DNA from: Saprospiraceae bacterium | GTDB lineage: Bacteria > Bacteroidota > Bacteroidia > Chitinophagales > Saprospiraceae | Length of the DNA stretch: 64,000 nt | Direction: 5' to 3' | NCBI GenBank assembly: GCA_016715105.1 | Contig: JADKBO010000026.1 | Coordinates: forward strand, 1-64,000 | Shown here: one piece after another, positions 15,853-25,626 of the stretch | How positions within the stretch are numbered: the stretch's first letter is position 1 | How the letters are laid out: the number at the start of each line of letters is the position of its first letter | The notes under the pieces: generated by a model | What the model was told of the DNA's origin: nothing | The model's database searches: none | What the model saw: only the letters and a program-made list of their open reading frames with translations | Program-made: the position numbers and the translations under genes

Positions 15853-17581
15853 AATGCGCCTCCAACCAATTCATACCAGTACCCATTTCAACCAAAATTG
15901 GCACATTAAGACCCCCAATTGCATTTTGCATTTTCTCAGCAACAATGGCTTTGATTTGCTCCAATTCCGGTTGGTAAACATCAAAAACCAATTCGTCATG
16001 TACTTGCAAGATCAAACGCGACCGCACTTGTTCCTTTTTGAATGCATCGCTGATGTGTATCATTGCCCTTTTGATCATATCCGCAGCAGTACCTTGAATA
16101 GGTGTATTGATGGCCACACGCTCAGCAGTCGAACGAGCCAAACCGTTGCGAGAATTGATGTCACGCAATGTTCTCTTTCTGCCCAATAAAGTCTGCACAT
16201 ATCCGTGTTTTCGTGCAAATTCCACCGTCTCCTCCATGTAATTCTTCAGGCCTTGGAACTGGGTAAAGTAATTTTTGATCAATTCTGTAGATTCTGTCCT
16301 AGGTATACCCAATTGCCTGGAAAGATTGGTAGCACCAGCACCATAGGTAATGGAGAAATTGACCGTTTTGGCGTTTCTTCGCTGCTCAGACGTGACTTCA
16401 TCGTAAGCCACACCATAAACTCTTGCTGCAGTAGCTTTGTGAAAATCATTGCCCGCAATAAATGCTTCCAACATGGCCGCATCCTTGGATATCTCAGCAA
16501 TCAACCTCAACTCAATCTGCGAATAATCGGCAGCCAATAAAATGTGTTCGTTATCTCGTGGTTCAAATGCTTTTCTGATCTCTCGACCTGCCTCATCCCT
16601 GATCGGAATATTTTGCAGATTGGGATTTTCGCTGCTCAGACGTCCTGTTGCAGCACGAGCTTGGTTAAAGTTGGAATGTATGCGTCCATCTCTGGGATTG
16701 ACCATCAACGGCAATGCATCAACATATGTTGACTTCAGCTTACTGAGCTTACGATACTCCAAGATGTCCTTCACGATTTGGTGATCGATAGACAAATCCG
16801 TCAGCACCTCTACATCCGTACTGTATTGTCCCGTTCCCGTTTTCTTACCCTTGTAAGGTATTTTAAGTGAATCAAATAAAATTTCTCCCACTTGTTTAGG
16901 ACTAGAAATGTTGAACTCTCCACCAGCCTGCTGATAGATGGTTTTCTCCATCGCCAAAATACTATCTGCCAATTCGAATGAATAGTTTCTGAGAAATTCT
17001 CCGTTGACTTTGATGCCTTCGTATTCCATGTCTCTAAGCACGTTGATCAAAGGTGCCTCAAGCGTTTTATACAATTCTGTCACCTCGATTTCATCAATCA
17101 TAGACAAAAGTTTGGGCTTGAGTTGCAAAGTCCAATCCGCATCCTCACAGGCATATTCTTTCACCTTTTCAAGTGGTACTTCCCTCATGGTGATTTGCGT
17201 ACGGCCTTTTCCAATCAAATCTTCGATTGGCACCATGGTATAATTGAGGTATGATTCTGTCAAATAATCCAGTTTATGCCTCAAATCTGGTTCACACAAA
17301 TAATGCGTGATCATCGTGTCAAAATAAGGTCCCTGCATTTCAACTCCATACCATTTCATCATGGTAGCGTCGTACTTGATGTTTTGGCCAACCCAAAGTT
17401 TGTCTGTGCTTTCAAGCAATTCCTTAAACTCAGCTACCACTTTTCTGGCTTCTTCTTGATTTGCTGGTATTGGAACATATGTGCCCTTGTGTGATTCTGT
17501 GGCAAAGACCATTCCGACCAATTCTGCAATGTGTGCATCAATATTAGTTGTCTCTGTATCAAAACTGATTTCGTAAATGCC
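15851..17581 (-). CDS. polA: DNA polymerase I, exonuclease/polymerase part (frame 2)
   Basis: C-terminal two thirds of PolA, for repair and Okazaki-fragment processing. It starts in the 3'-5' exonuclease domain, and reading back to about 17581 restores GIYEISFDTETTNIDAH with an intact DxE motif. Polymerase motifs are present: A (DYSQIELRLIAEIS), B (RRNAKTVNFSITYGAG), C (LQVHDELVFDV), plus QGTAADMIKRAM. The frame's first ATG is at 17521. Upstream, the rest of PolA lies in another frame ending at 17584. Either one indel splits the gene (true mutation or sequencing error) or two proteins are made. The Klenow-like half has all catalytic residues. Confidence 0.9.
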   Translation of the reverse strand, partial: GIYEISFDTETTNIDAHIAELVGMVFATESHKGTYVPIPANQEEARKVVAEFKELLESTDKLWVGQNIKYDATMMKWYGVEMQGPYFDTMITHYLCEPDLRHKLDYLTESYLNYTMVPIEDLIGKGRTQITMREVPLEKVKEYACEDADWTLQLKPKLLSMIDEIEVTELYKTLEAPLINVLRDMEYEGIKVNGEFLRNYSFELADSILAMEKTIYQQAGGEFNISSPKQVGEILFDSLKIPYKGKKTGTGQYSTDVEVLTDLSIDHQIVKDILEYRKLSKLKSTYVDALPLMVNPRDGRIHSNFNQARAATGRLSSENPNLQNIPIRDEAGREIRKAFEPRDNEHILLAADYSQIELRLIAEISKDAAMLEAFIAGNDFHKATAARVYGVAYDEVTSEQRRNAKTVNFSITYGAGATNLSRQLGIPRTESTELIKNYFTQFQGLKNYMEETVEFARKHGYVQTLLGRKRTLRDINSRNGLARSTAERVAINTPIQGTAADMIKRAMIHISDAFKKEQVRSRLILQVHDELVFDVYQPELEQIKAIVAEKMQNAIGGLNVPILVEMGTGMNWLEAH

Positions 17582-17583
17582 TT

Positions 17584-18666
17584 TTAGCTTTTGAATAAGG
17601 TTTGGCGCTCTTCAAAAGTGGAAGCAACCACGTATTCATGATCTACACTGTCAATATTTCTACCCGCTACTTTGTAAGTATTCGCTTGTTTGGGAGCTTC
17701 ACTCTTATCGCCAGTATCGTTGAAAGATGCAAAAAGGTCTCCCTGCACAACCCTTGGTTGTTTGCCCGGTAATGCAGGAGTGTCAAGATCGCCCTCACCC
17801 AATATTTGCAATGCCAATGATCTGAATTCCAATTCCTTAAATATTTCTGACAGGGCAGGTTTATCCATTGGATCGATGTTGTAAGCTTCAGCATCAAAAT
17901 GTATAGGCACATCCAATTTGATTGTTGCCAATCTTTTTGAAAGCAAGGCCTGCTCAGCAAATTCTTTGAGCCTTTCTCCATTTTTGCCCTTGATATTGTC
18001 CGCATTTGCAAGGACATTTTCCAAGGTTCCATAATCTCTTAATAACGTTACCGCTGTTTTTGGGCCAATGCCCGGGACTCCGGGAATATTATCTACGCTA
18101 TCGCCAATCAAGCCAAGAGAATCAATGACCTGATCAACACTGGTAATTTCCCAAGTCTCCAAAATTTCCTTTACACCCAATACTTCCACACCATTTCCTT
18201 GTCTGGAAGGTTTGTACATAAAAATATTTTCGCTTACCAATTGGCCGTAATCTTTATCAGGCGTGACCATATAAACTTGGAATCCTTCTGCTTCTGCTTG
18301 TTTGGCGAGTGTGCCAATCACGTCATCCGCTTCAAAGGTATCTACAATGAGGATAGGAATCCTGAAACCATCCAATATGGTTTGTATATAAGGGATTGCC
18401 ATTGAAATATCCTCTGGCTGAGCATCTCTGTTGGCCTTGTATTCCGGATAATATTCATGCCTGAAGGTAGCTGTACTGGGGTCAAATGCTACTGCTATAT
18501 GTGTAGGTTTTTGATTGACAATCAAATCCCAAAGTGTTCTTACGAATCCTGTAATGGCAGATGTGTTGATGCCTTTACTATTGATCAGCGGTCTATTGAT
18601 GAATGCAAAATGGGCTCTGTAAACCAAGGCGTGGCCGTCGAGCAGAAATAACTTTTTCTCTGACAT
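17584..18666 (-). CDS. polA: DNA polymerase I, 5' nuclease part (frame 1)
   Basis: The N-terminal 5'-3' exonuclease (FEN-like) domain and the beginning of the next domain. Motifs: LFLLDGHALVYRAHFAF, VAFDPSTATFRHEYYPEYKANR, DTFEADDVIGTLA, MVTPDKDYGQLV, DSVDNIPGVPGIGPKTA (the H3TH region). It ends TLFKS followed by TAA at 17584. Shifting one base back at about 17590-17600 reads LIQKLKGIYEISFD straight into the exonuclease domain, so this is one gene with a frameshift. A TATCTTTA near-consensus -7 box lies just upstream of the start. Confidence 0.9.
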   Translation of the reverse strand: MSEKKLFLLDGHALVYRAHFAFINRPLINSKGINTSAITGFVRTLWDLIVNQKPTHIAVAFDPSTATFRHEYYPEYKANRDAQPEDISMAIPYIQTILDGFRIPILIVDTFEADDVIGTLAKQAEAEGFQVYMVTPDKDYGQLVSENIFMYKPSRQGNGVEVLGVKEILETWEITSVDQVIDSLGLIGDSVDNIPGVPGIGPKTAVTLLRDYGTLENVLANADNIKGKNGERLKEFAEQALLSKRLATIKLDVPIHFDAEAYNIDPMDKPALSEIFKELEFRSLALQILGEGDLDTPALPGKQPRVVQGDLFASFNDTGDKSEAPKQANTYKVAGRNIDSVDHEYVVASTFEERQTLFKS

Positions 18667-18773
18667 AGTAGGAGTGTGTTTGGTGTAAAGATAACAACAT
18701 CAACTATTGGATCAGAAATCTTGCCTTATTTATTGTCTATTATTTATTTCGCCAACAGACTCCAAGTTTCCAA

Positions 18774-20516
18774 TTATTGTTTGATGAATCGATGATTGGA
18801 AATACGGTCTCCTTTCACAACTCGACAAATGTAGGTGCCCGAAGGAAGTGAATGAACGGATAACTCAATGCTTTCTCCAATACTTTCCCGATGAAACAAC
18901 AATTTCCCACTTTGGTCTAATACATCAATTTTAGTAAGCCCGCTACCCAAACCAGCTACCACCAATTGATTATTGACAGGATTTGGATAAAGCAAAATTT
19001 GATCATCATTTAGTGCCTGAGTATTTGAACTGAAATCTAGTGTTACTTCTTCCAGTTTCACTTTTCTAAAGGTTGCATCTCCAGCCTGACTACCAAGGTC
19101 AAAAACCATCCTTGCTGCCAGATCTGTTGGGCTGGTCATTGTAAAAATGTTTGAATATTCTTGATATTCATTGGTTAGTTGCACCGTCGAAAATCCTGAA
19201 TAGCCATTCCATGGGTCGGAAGCTTTGCCCATGTAAAAGGACACTGGAAGTTTTGAATTTGACTTTGCTTCAAATGACAATTTGTACATTTTCCCTTTAT
19301 AAATAGAAAACCCATTGCGAACCAATTGTGCATGCCAGCCAGCAGAACCAGCTCTGCTTATATTGATATTCAACAAATTATCTCCGACACCCATGGTACC
19401 TGATGCTCCATTGGATGTAAAAAAGCTCCAACCAGAGCTTGATGCAAAATTGGACTCATAGATGGGGGTGAGGATGGTTTTAGTCGGATCTGGCAAGGTA
19501 TTTTTGACCAATGCATCAATTAATTCTTGTTTAAATGCACCAGTAACTGGATCATAGACACCAAATCCTGCACTCCATTCCCAGTATGCCCAACTATAAC
19601 CTAAGGATTCTATATACCTGGCCATAAATGTGGACCAGCGAAGTCTGGAAGCCTGATCTGCCTTACTATAAGCACCAAATTCTCCAATGTGAATGGGTAT
19701 GTCATAGGTTTGTTCAAATAGTTTGACGGCAGCAAACTCCTGACGCACTGCTGCACGTTCTGCGTCAAGGTCATTCCAAGGTGTACCCAGCCATTCATTG
19801 GCTTGTGCTCCAACCCATTCAGCACCCTGATGTGTGAAATTAAAAGGATTGTAATAATGTATGGTAGCGATCACATTACTGTCTTGAGGTGGCACCAATT
19901 TTGAGAGACCTCCTATTCCGCCAAATTCAGCAACACCCATCAATACCACTCTGTTGGGATTGGTTTTCCTGATTTCGGTCAAAGCATCGGCAAAATAAAC
20001 ATTCCATAATGCAGGCGTCAATTGATCATGCGGTTCGTTCATCACCTCAAAAATGACCTCCTTGGGATAATCCTTAAAATAAGCTGTAATTTGTTGCCAT
20101 TGAGCCAAAAATCTGGGTTTCACCTGAGCCGGATTTACAAAAATATCATCGTGATGGTGCATGTTGATGATTACTTTTAGCTTGTTTTGCAAAGCTAAAT
20201 CTACCACCAATTTTATGCGTTCCAGAAAAGCTGGTGTAATGGTATATGGACTTTGTAATAAACAACGAGCTTGTGTGTCCCATCTGATGGGCACCCGAAC
20301 GTGATCAAAACCCGCTTCTTTGATTTTGGGGATAAATTCATTTTTGAAAGGATTGCCCCATGCTTGCTCGTCAGGAGCTTCAAAGACATTTCCTAAATTC
20401 ACTCCTTTTCCCAAAGACCGGTTAAATTCAAACAGTGCTCTTTCTTGGCCCCAAGAAAAACTCACAAACAATAATAGACTAAACGCAATTGTCCAAACTT
20501 TCTTTTTCCATTCCAT
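18774..20516 (-). CDS. Secreted GH5 endoglucanase with T9SS sorting tail
   Basis: 580 aa. Signal peptide about residues 1-23 (ending SFSWGQ). GH5 catalytic domain about 28-340: GKGVNLGNVFEAP, DHVRVPIRWD, INMHHHDD, the acid/base Glu161 in VMNEPHD and nucleophile Glu279 in IHIGEFGAY. Then a CBM4/9-like beta-sandwich (about 350-495, YKGKMYKLSFEAKS) and a type IX secretion type A tail (about 505-580: LLYPNPVNNQLVV ... LPSGTYICRVVKGDRISNHRFIKQ). It is exported and probably anchored or released to cut beta-1,4-glucans. It is monocistronic, downstream of the ppiD terminator. Confidence 0.9.
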   Translation of the reverse strand: MEWKKKVWTIAFSLLLFVSFSWGQERALFEFNRSLGKGVNLGNVFEAPDEQAWGNPFKNEFIPKIKEAGFDHVRVPIRWDTQARCLLQSPYTITPAFLERIKLVVDLALQNKLKVIINMHHHDDIFVNPAQVKPRFLAQWQQITAYFKDYPKEVIFEVMNEPHDQLTPALWNVYFADALTEIRKTNPNRVVLMGVAEFGGIGGLSKLVPPQDSNVIATIHYYNPFNFTHQGAEWVGAQANEWLGTPWNDLDAERAAVRQEFAAVKLFEQTYDIPIHIGEFGAYSKADQASRLRWSTFMARYIESLGYSWAYWEWSAGFGVYDPVTGAFKQELIDALVKNTLPDPTKTILTPIYESNFASSSGWSFFTSNGASGTMGVGDNLLNINISRAGSAGWHAQLVRNGFSIYKGKMYKLSFEAKSNSKLPVSFYMGKASDPWNGYSGFSTVQLTNEYQEYSNIFTMTSPTDLAARMVFDLGSQAGDATFRKVKLEEVTLDFSSNTQALNDDQILLYPNPVNNQLVVAGLGSGLTKIDVLDQSGKLLFHRESIGESIELSVHSLPSGTYICRVVKGDRISNHRFIKQ

Positions 20517-20834
20517 GTGTTGCAGCTTTTAAGAATTTCAATCGGGATCAAACATTTTCAAATATGCCAATATCCCATTTCTAGTCCACTAAGATAAACT
20601 AATAACAAACACTTGAAATGATTGGTTTAGGGGGACCATTGTGCCAATAGACATCCGTATATCTAACTCATTTCCTTGAAATGACCTTTGCAAACCATTT
20701 TTGTCTTAGCAACTTCTCATTAAAATCAAAAATATGCTGACTGAGTCACTTTAGGATATGCTATAAAATAAGAGAGGCCTTGATGGTTAGTCAAGGCCTC
20801 ATTTCCAATTGCTTTCTTCTGGTCAACAGAAATA
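20517..20834. other. Intergenic region, ppiD terminator and GH5 upstream
   Basis: Holds the terminator at 20774-20800. Otherwise AT-rich with no ORF or clear promoter box that I can defend. Confidence 0.5.
20774..20800 (-). terminator. Rho-independent terminator after ppiD-like gene
   Basis: Perfect 10-bp stem GAGGCCTTGA (20774-20783) with TCAAGGCCTC (20791-20800) around a 7-nt loop. On the minus strand it is followed by a T-rich stretch, 35 bp after the stop. Confidence 0.85.
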
Positions 20835-22937
20835 TTAATAGAAACGAGATCTATTATCTTTTACTTCAACTTTATTTTTCAACGCATCCCATAATCTGTA
20901 GTCAACAGCAGCTCTTGCACTTGCATTTGCTGATTGTTTTGCATATGGCATATTGTTGATGGCAACACTTGGTCTCTTATTCAATGTCTCAACAACATAA
21001 ACCCCAGAGGTACCAATGACAGGTTTTGAAACACTGCCTTCTTTTTGACTGAATATTTTAGCTACAACCATTGGTTCGCCAGCAAGTTCAGCAGAACCTT
21101 GTGCATAACTTACATTATATGAAGTATCTGCATCTGTACTAAATTCAGTTGCAATAGCCCCCAAACTTGCTCCAGCTTTTATTTTAGCTTTAATGATTTC
21201 ACCCTTCTTTTTGTTCTTTACCAAATCAACTAAATTGATTTTTGCATTTTCCAAAGTCATCACTCCTGGCTTATTGATACTTTTCAAAGCAGCTAAAACA
21301 TAACTTTTTGTAAAGTAATTGATGTTATCAGTATATTCATAAACTGTTGGAGAAACAGCGCCTGGATCAGCAGTGAATGCCCACTTGATGATGCTTCTTG
21401 AAGTTTCACCACCGCCCAAATTCTGGAAGAAATAATCGTTAGCCTCCAAAGGTGCACTTGATTCTACAACAATATCATCGCTTTTTTCCAAAGTTTTGGT
21501 GATACTTGCTAAGGTTCTATTTTCTGATAATAATTTATTGGCTTTATCAAATACAGCTACCTGCGTCTCTTCAGAAGGAATTATCGGAGCGCTGATCAAA
21601 GCGGCCTTATATTTAGGTTCTTGATTGAGATAAATTTTCTTTTCAACCTTGATCAAGTGAACACCAAACTCAGTTTTTACAGTGTAAAGGCCTCCTTCAG
21701 TACTTCCTATAAAACATGCATTATTGAATGCAGGTACCATTCTACCCTGTGCAAAAGTTCCAAGATCTCCACCAAGGAATCCAGAACCCGGATCATCACT
21801 ATTCTTGATAGCCAATGAGTCAAAAGGTTCTCCTTTAGCCAACAACAATTTCAAACTGTCAATTGCTTTCATTGCAGCATCTTCAGTCATTGTTGCGGTA
21901 GATTTCAAAATGTGTCTTGCCTTTACTGAATCTGCAATTACACTTTTATCAATCAATTTCAACAAGACATACGTATTATTCTCACTAAAAGGACCTGCAA
22001 CTTGACCTGATTCCAATGTTGCAATTTGATTTTTCAATTCTCCTGTAAAATCATCCAACTTTGAATAAAGATTAGAAACAACACCACCATTGTTTGTAAC
22101 AAAAGTAGAATCATTGGTTGTGCTGATAAACTCATCTTTAAGACCTGCAATTTTTTCATAAATTTTAGCAGAGTCTGCAACCGAAGGAATCACATCAAAA
22201 ACTACATAATCTACTGTTCTTGTTTCCTTTTCGTTGGTATATCTTTTCGGGTTTTCGTTTAAGTATGCCGTATAGTCAGCGTCTGTTACTTTCGCCTCAG
22301 CGTCACTGATGTAATCAAAAGGCACTTTCACAAAAGCAGCATCTGCAGTTTCTGTACCAAATTGGTTATTGAGTTCTACCAACCATGAAGGTGTATACAT
22401 AGCTTTAGAAACCAAATTGGTGATTTTTTCTTGCACCTTGATGACTTGAATCTGACTTTCTTGTTGTGACCAAGTAAACCTGAACTGATCATTTAATGGT
22501 TGACCACCTTCTATTGCAGTTCTGATTTGTGTCAACTGCTCTCTATCCAACTGACCTGTCTGTGGATTTCTGAACATGTTTTGGACAACAGGACTTGGAT
22601 TGGCACCAAATTGCAAATCCATCAATTCTGGTTTACTGACGCCTAAGCCCAATTTTTCACCAGCCTTATCAACCAAAACTTTGCTGACCATGTAATCCCA
22701 AAGACTTGCCTTTGATGCATAAGGATCTTGTCCTCCGCTATACAATGCCCGCTCAGTATTTGTAAAATCTGCTATTTCAATTTTTTCTCCATCTACAACA
22801 CCTACTGTTGTCTGATTGAACATTCCACCCGAATTTCTTGACCCCATGATGTCCATGATCACAAATGACGCCAAGGCCATTCCAAGTAAAATCAAAACAA
22901 ACCAAAAATTCCTTCTAATCTTTGAAATTAATGCCAT
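20835..22937 (-). CDS. ppiD: PpiD-like periplasmic peptidyl-prolyl isomerase/chaperone
   Basis: 700 aa. A single N-terminal transmembrane anchor (about residues 12-31, FWFVLILLGMALASFVIMDI) followed by a SurA_N-type chaperone region (DGEKIEIADFTNTERAL...). A parvulin/rotamase domain lies at about 340-440: VKARHILKSTATMTED, DDPGSGFLGGDLGTFAQGRM, EFGVHLIKV. A second, more diverged periplasmic part follows (KPVIGTSGVYVVETL). It helps outer-membrane and secreted proteins fold. A strong promoter precedes it and a terminator follows it, so it is its own transcription unit. Confidence 0.85.
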   Translation of the reverse strand: MALISKIRRNFWFVLILLGMALASFVIMDIMGSRNSGGMFNQTTVGVVDGEKIEIADFTNTERALYSGGQDPYASKASLWDYMVSKVLVDKAGEKLGLGVSKPELMDLQFGANPSPVVQNMFRNPQTGQLDREQLTQIRTAIEGGQPLNDQFRFTWSQQESQIQVIKVQEKITNLVSKAMYTPSWLVELNNQFGTETADAAFVKVPFDYISDAEAKVTDADYTAYLNENPKRYTNEKETRTVDYVVFDVIPSVADSAKIYEKIAGLKDEFISTTNDSTFVTNNGGVVSNLYSKLDDFTGELKNQIATLESGQVAGPFSENNTYVLLKLIDKSVIADSVKARHILKSTATMTEDAAMKAIDSLKLLLAKGEPFDSLAIKNSDDPGSGFLGGDLGTFAQGRMVPAFNNACFIGSTEGGLYTVKTEFGVHLIKVEKKIYLNQEPKYKAALISAPIIPSEETQVAVFDKANKLLSENRTLASITKTLEKSDDIVVESSAPLEANDYFFQNLGGGETSRSIIKWAFTADPGAVSPTVYEYTDNINYFTKSYVLAALKSINKPGVMTLENAKINLVDLVKNKKKGEIIKAKIKAGASLGAIATEFSTDADTSYNVSYAQGSAELAGEPMVVAKIFSQKEGSVSKPVIGTSGVYVVETLNKRPSVAINNMPYAKQSANASARAAVDYRLWDALKNKVEVKDNRSRFY

Positions 22938-23384
22938 TACACTTATAAATTAGTCGCTATACAAACTTAATCAAATACAAAATTTGCACAAAACTTATGG
23001 TAGCTTTTGTGCAAAGCGGCACAAAGGTAGGAGAATATTCTAAATATTCAAACAATTATATTTTTTACAACTTTCTCTGATTAAAAAATTTACGAGATTT
23101 TAAGGGAGCACAATTCACATTTAGTTTAAATCCCCAAAGGGAGGTTATATATTTATAAGTTAATTGAAATTTTTATCGAAAGCGAAAAGTGAATAAGATT
23201 TGGGAGGGCTTAAATGCATATAATTCAAAAATCAAAACTGCTTTACGGCCACTTGACTTTCAGTAAATACGATATAATCATACAAATGTCTACCTTTGCA
23301 CCCACCAGACATTTTGTATGGTAGAAAAAAAGCAGCACTGGCCAATCAACTCAGCGCTGACATCTTAAAGAGGAGATTAAACCA
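22938..23384. other. Divergent promoter region between ppiD-like and pseudouridine synthase genes
   Basis: AT-rich, no gene. It holds the ppiD promoter and a TACCTTTG box at 23291-23298 for the rightward gene, without a good -33 element at the right spacing. The transcribed leader before 23385 would be about 80 nt. Confidence 0.5.
23022..23052 (-). promoter_or_regulatory. Consensus Bacteroidota promoter for the ppiD-like gene
   Basis: On the minus strand TTTG (23052-23049), then 19 bp, then TACCTTTG (23029-23022). This matches the primary sigma consensus of Bacteroidota (TTTG-N19-TAnnTTTG). Transcription would start about 80 bp before the gene. Confidence 0.75.
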
Positions 23385-24080
23385 ATGATACAGGTAATTT
23401 TTGAAGACAATCATTTGATCGCTGTCAATAAAGAAGCAGGCGTTCTAGTACACGCTGACGAAACTGGTGATTATTCATTGGATGAAATGGTGAAAAACTA
23501 CATAAAAGTTAGATACGGCAAACCGGGAGACGTTTACCTCGCGACCCTACACCGTATAGATCGCCCTGTGAGCGGAGTAGTCATTTTTGCACGCACGAGC
23601 AAGGCAGCAGAAAGGATGACCAAACTATTTCAAACCCACGCCATCGACAAAAACTATTTGGCTATTACCAACAACAGGCCTGAGCCTCTCGCAGGCAGAC
23701 TCATCCACTACCTCATTAAAAATACAGAAACCAATATCGTCAAAGCATATCCAAAACCAAAGGGTGATGCCAAAGAAGCCATATTGGACTATGAATTTGT
23801 AGGTCAAGTAGATCGTTCGCACATCCTCCTCAAAGTAAATATCCTGACAGGAAGGCCACACCAGATCAGGGTACAGTTGGCAAAAATCAATTGCCCTATT
23901 CAAGGAGATCTCAAATATGGTGCAGAATATGCCAATCCTGACAAATCGATCAGTCTCCACTGTCGCTCCATGAGTTTTATACATCCCGTGCTCAAAACAC
24001 CAGTAAAGATAACCGCCGATGTACCGCACAATCCGATTTGGAGAGATTACGCACCTTTGATCAATCATGATAAAATGTAA
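23385..24080 (+). CDS. RluA/RluD-family pseudouridine synthase
   Basis: 231 aa. It isomerises specific uridines in rRNA or tRNA to pseudouridine. The catalytic motif HRIDRPVSG (about residues 56-64, normally HRLDxxTSG) carries the catalytic Asp. It also shows GRPHQIRVQLAK and the C-terminal LHCRSMSFIHPV. No S4 domain, so it is the short RluA-like form; the exact target is not readable. The AGGAG just before the start could serve as a ribosome-binding site. Confidence 0.9.
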   Translation: MIQVIFEDNHLIAVNKEAGVLVHADETGDYSLDEMVKNYIKVRYGKPGDVYLATLHRIDRPVSGVVIFARTSKAAERMTKLFQTHAIDKNYLAITNNRPEPLAGRLIHYLIKNTETNIVKAYPKPKGDAKEAILDYEFVGQVDRSHILLKVNILTGRPHQIRVQLAKINCPIQGDLKYGAEYANPDKSISLHCRSMSFIHPVLKTPVKITADVPHNPIWRDYAPLINHDKM

Positions 24081-24384
24081 AATTATTTGGGGGTCTCCTT
24101 CCGCTACCCGACAGCTGCTTCCACTCCTTCGTCGTAACCGCTGCAATCCCTGACCCAAGGCGAGGCCTACCTAAATAATATGCCGTCAGAACACAACTCT
24201 AAATATTGCAAATCTTTCCACGAATTTGCATTTCCCAGTAACGCAAACTTATCGAGCATACTGAAATCATTTTTTGCACCTCATTCAAAATAGGTGCCTT
24301 GCAAGATCATTTATTTGTTATCATACACGTTCAATCACTATATAGAATATTAAATTTGTTAAATTTGCGTTTAGCTTTATAGAT
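24081..24384. other. Intergenic region before the GlmU-like gene
   Basis: A GC-richer stretch (about 24091-24170) with no ORF or known repeat, then AT-rich DNA. Two overlapping TAAATTTG boxes (24351-24358 and 24360-24367) fit the -7 consensus for the next gene. The -33 element is unclear. Confidence 0.45.
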
Positions 24385-25626
24385 ATGATGAATAACCTCA
24401 TTCTTTTTGATGATGAAAACTGGACAAGTTTTCTGCCGCTCACTTTTACCAGGCCCATTGGTGAACTACGAATCGGCATTGACACCATCAGAGAAAAATG
24501 GGAATATGCTTTAGCAGGTAAAGCGTCCTATATTACCAAGGACCACCTTACCAAAAAATATCCCATCACGATAAAAAGTGAAAATATTCTCATCAATGGT
24601 AGTGTGTTGCCCACTCGAAAACTGGAATTGTTGATCAAAGACCTCAAAGTCAACGAAGCCATTTTGATGCATGATCAGTTGATCGCTGCAAAAATTGATG
24701 ATAAACAATTCATTAAAATGCAAGAAACCAACGAATTGGATTCTTTCAAGGGCATTGAATTGGGCGATAGTGAAGAGGATGTGATCATGCAACTTACCTC
24801 ACCTACTCAGCTTTTTAGTAAAAATGATTTCGTTTTACGCAAAGATTTTGAGCGCATTACCGCTGGTCGAAAAAGTGAACCATTACCAAGCAGCAACCAA
24901 TTGATTGGTAGTGCTGACCAAATATTCATTGAAAAAGGAGCAACCGTTGAGGCTTGTATTTTCAATACCAAAACAGGTCCCATTTATATTGGCCATGACG
25001 TACTGATCATGGAAGGTGCAATGATCAGAGGACCATTTGCAGCGCTCGATCACACCGTGGTGAAGATGGGCGCTAAAGTTTATGGTGCGACCAGTTTGGG
25101 TCCTTATTGCAAAATTGGTGGTGAAGTCAATAATGTGGTCATGTACGCTTGTTCCAATAAAGCTCACGACGGCTATCTGGGCAACGCAGCAATTGGTGAA
25201 TGGTGTAATTTAGGCGCGGATACCAATGCTTCCAACCTCAAAAACAATTATGATGAGGTAAAATTATGGTCCTATGCAACAGAGTCATTTGTCAGCACTG
25301 GTTTGCAATTTTGTGGCCTCGTCATGGGTGATCACAGTAAAACAGGAATCAATACCATGCTCAATACAGGCACTGTGATCGGCGTAAGTACCAATGTATT
25401 TGGCGATGGTTTCCCTCGTAACTTCATCCCATCTTTTGCCTGGGGCGGACCTGCAGGATACACTACCTACAAAATCGAAAAAGCATTGGAAACTTGTGAG
25501 CGGGTTTATGCACGCAGAGGTATGGAGTTGACTAAAGAAGATGCAGACATTCTTACATACATCTACCACGATAGCAAAAAATACAGAACCTGGGAGAAAC
25601 CAACATCTGGTAAAACTTCCAAATGA
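24385..25626 (+). CDS. GlmU-like sugar-nucleotidyltransferase family protein
   Basis: 413 aa. Bacteroidota family with a reduced nucleotidyltransferase-like N-terminal part (LILFDDENWTSFLPLTFTRP) and a C-terminal left-handed beta-helix of hexapeptide repeats (about 175-345: IFIEKGATVEACIFNTKTG, IYIGHDVLIMEGAMI). Related to GlmU, but the canonical pyrophosphorylase loop LxxGxGTRM is absent, so activity is uncertain. It overlaps the following gene by 4 bp (ATGA), so they are translationally coupled. Confidence 0.8.
   Translation: MMNNLILFDDENWTSFLPLTFTRPIGELRIGIDTIREKWEYALAGKASYITKDHLTKKYPITIKSENILINGSVLPTRKLELLIKDLKVNEAILMHDQLIAAKIDDKQFIKMQETNELDSFKGIELGDSEEDVIMQLTSPTQLFSKNDFVLRKDFERITAGRKSEPLPSSNQLIGSADQIFIEKGATVEACIFNTKTGPIYIGHDVLIMEGAMIRGPFAALDHTVVKMGAKVYGATSLGPYCKIGGEVNNVVMYACSNKAHDGYLGNAAIGEWCNLGADTNASNLKNNYDEVKLWSYATESFVSTGLQFCGLVMGDHSKTGINTMLNTGTVIGVSTNVFGDGFPRNFIPSFAWGGPAGYTTYKIEKALETCERVYARRGMELTKEDADILTYIYHDSKKYRTWEKPTSGKTSK

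Noticed and set aside
17584..17600. Programmed -1 frameshift in polA
   Set aside because: No slippery heptamer: a slip at the AAAA after TTC would need a mismatched re-pairing, and there is no visible stimulatory structure. A plain indel is simpler.
23286..23384. Small ORFs upstream of the pseudouridine synthase (MSTFAPTRHFVW and RKKAALANQLSAD frames)
   Set aside because: They overlap the TACCTTTG box and lie in two frames; more likely a promoter and leader than a gene.
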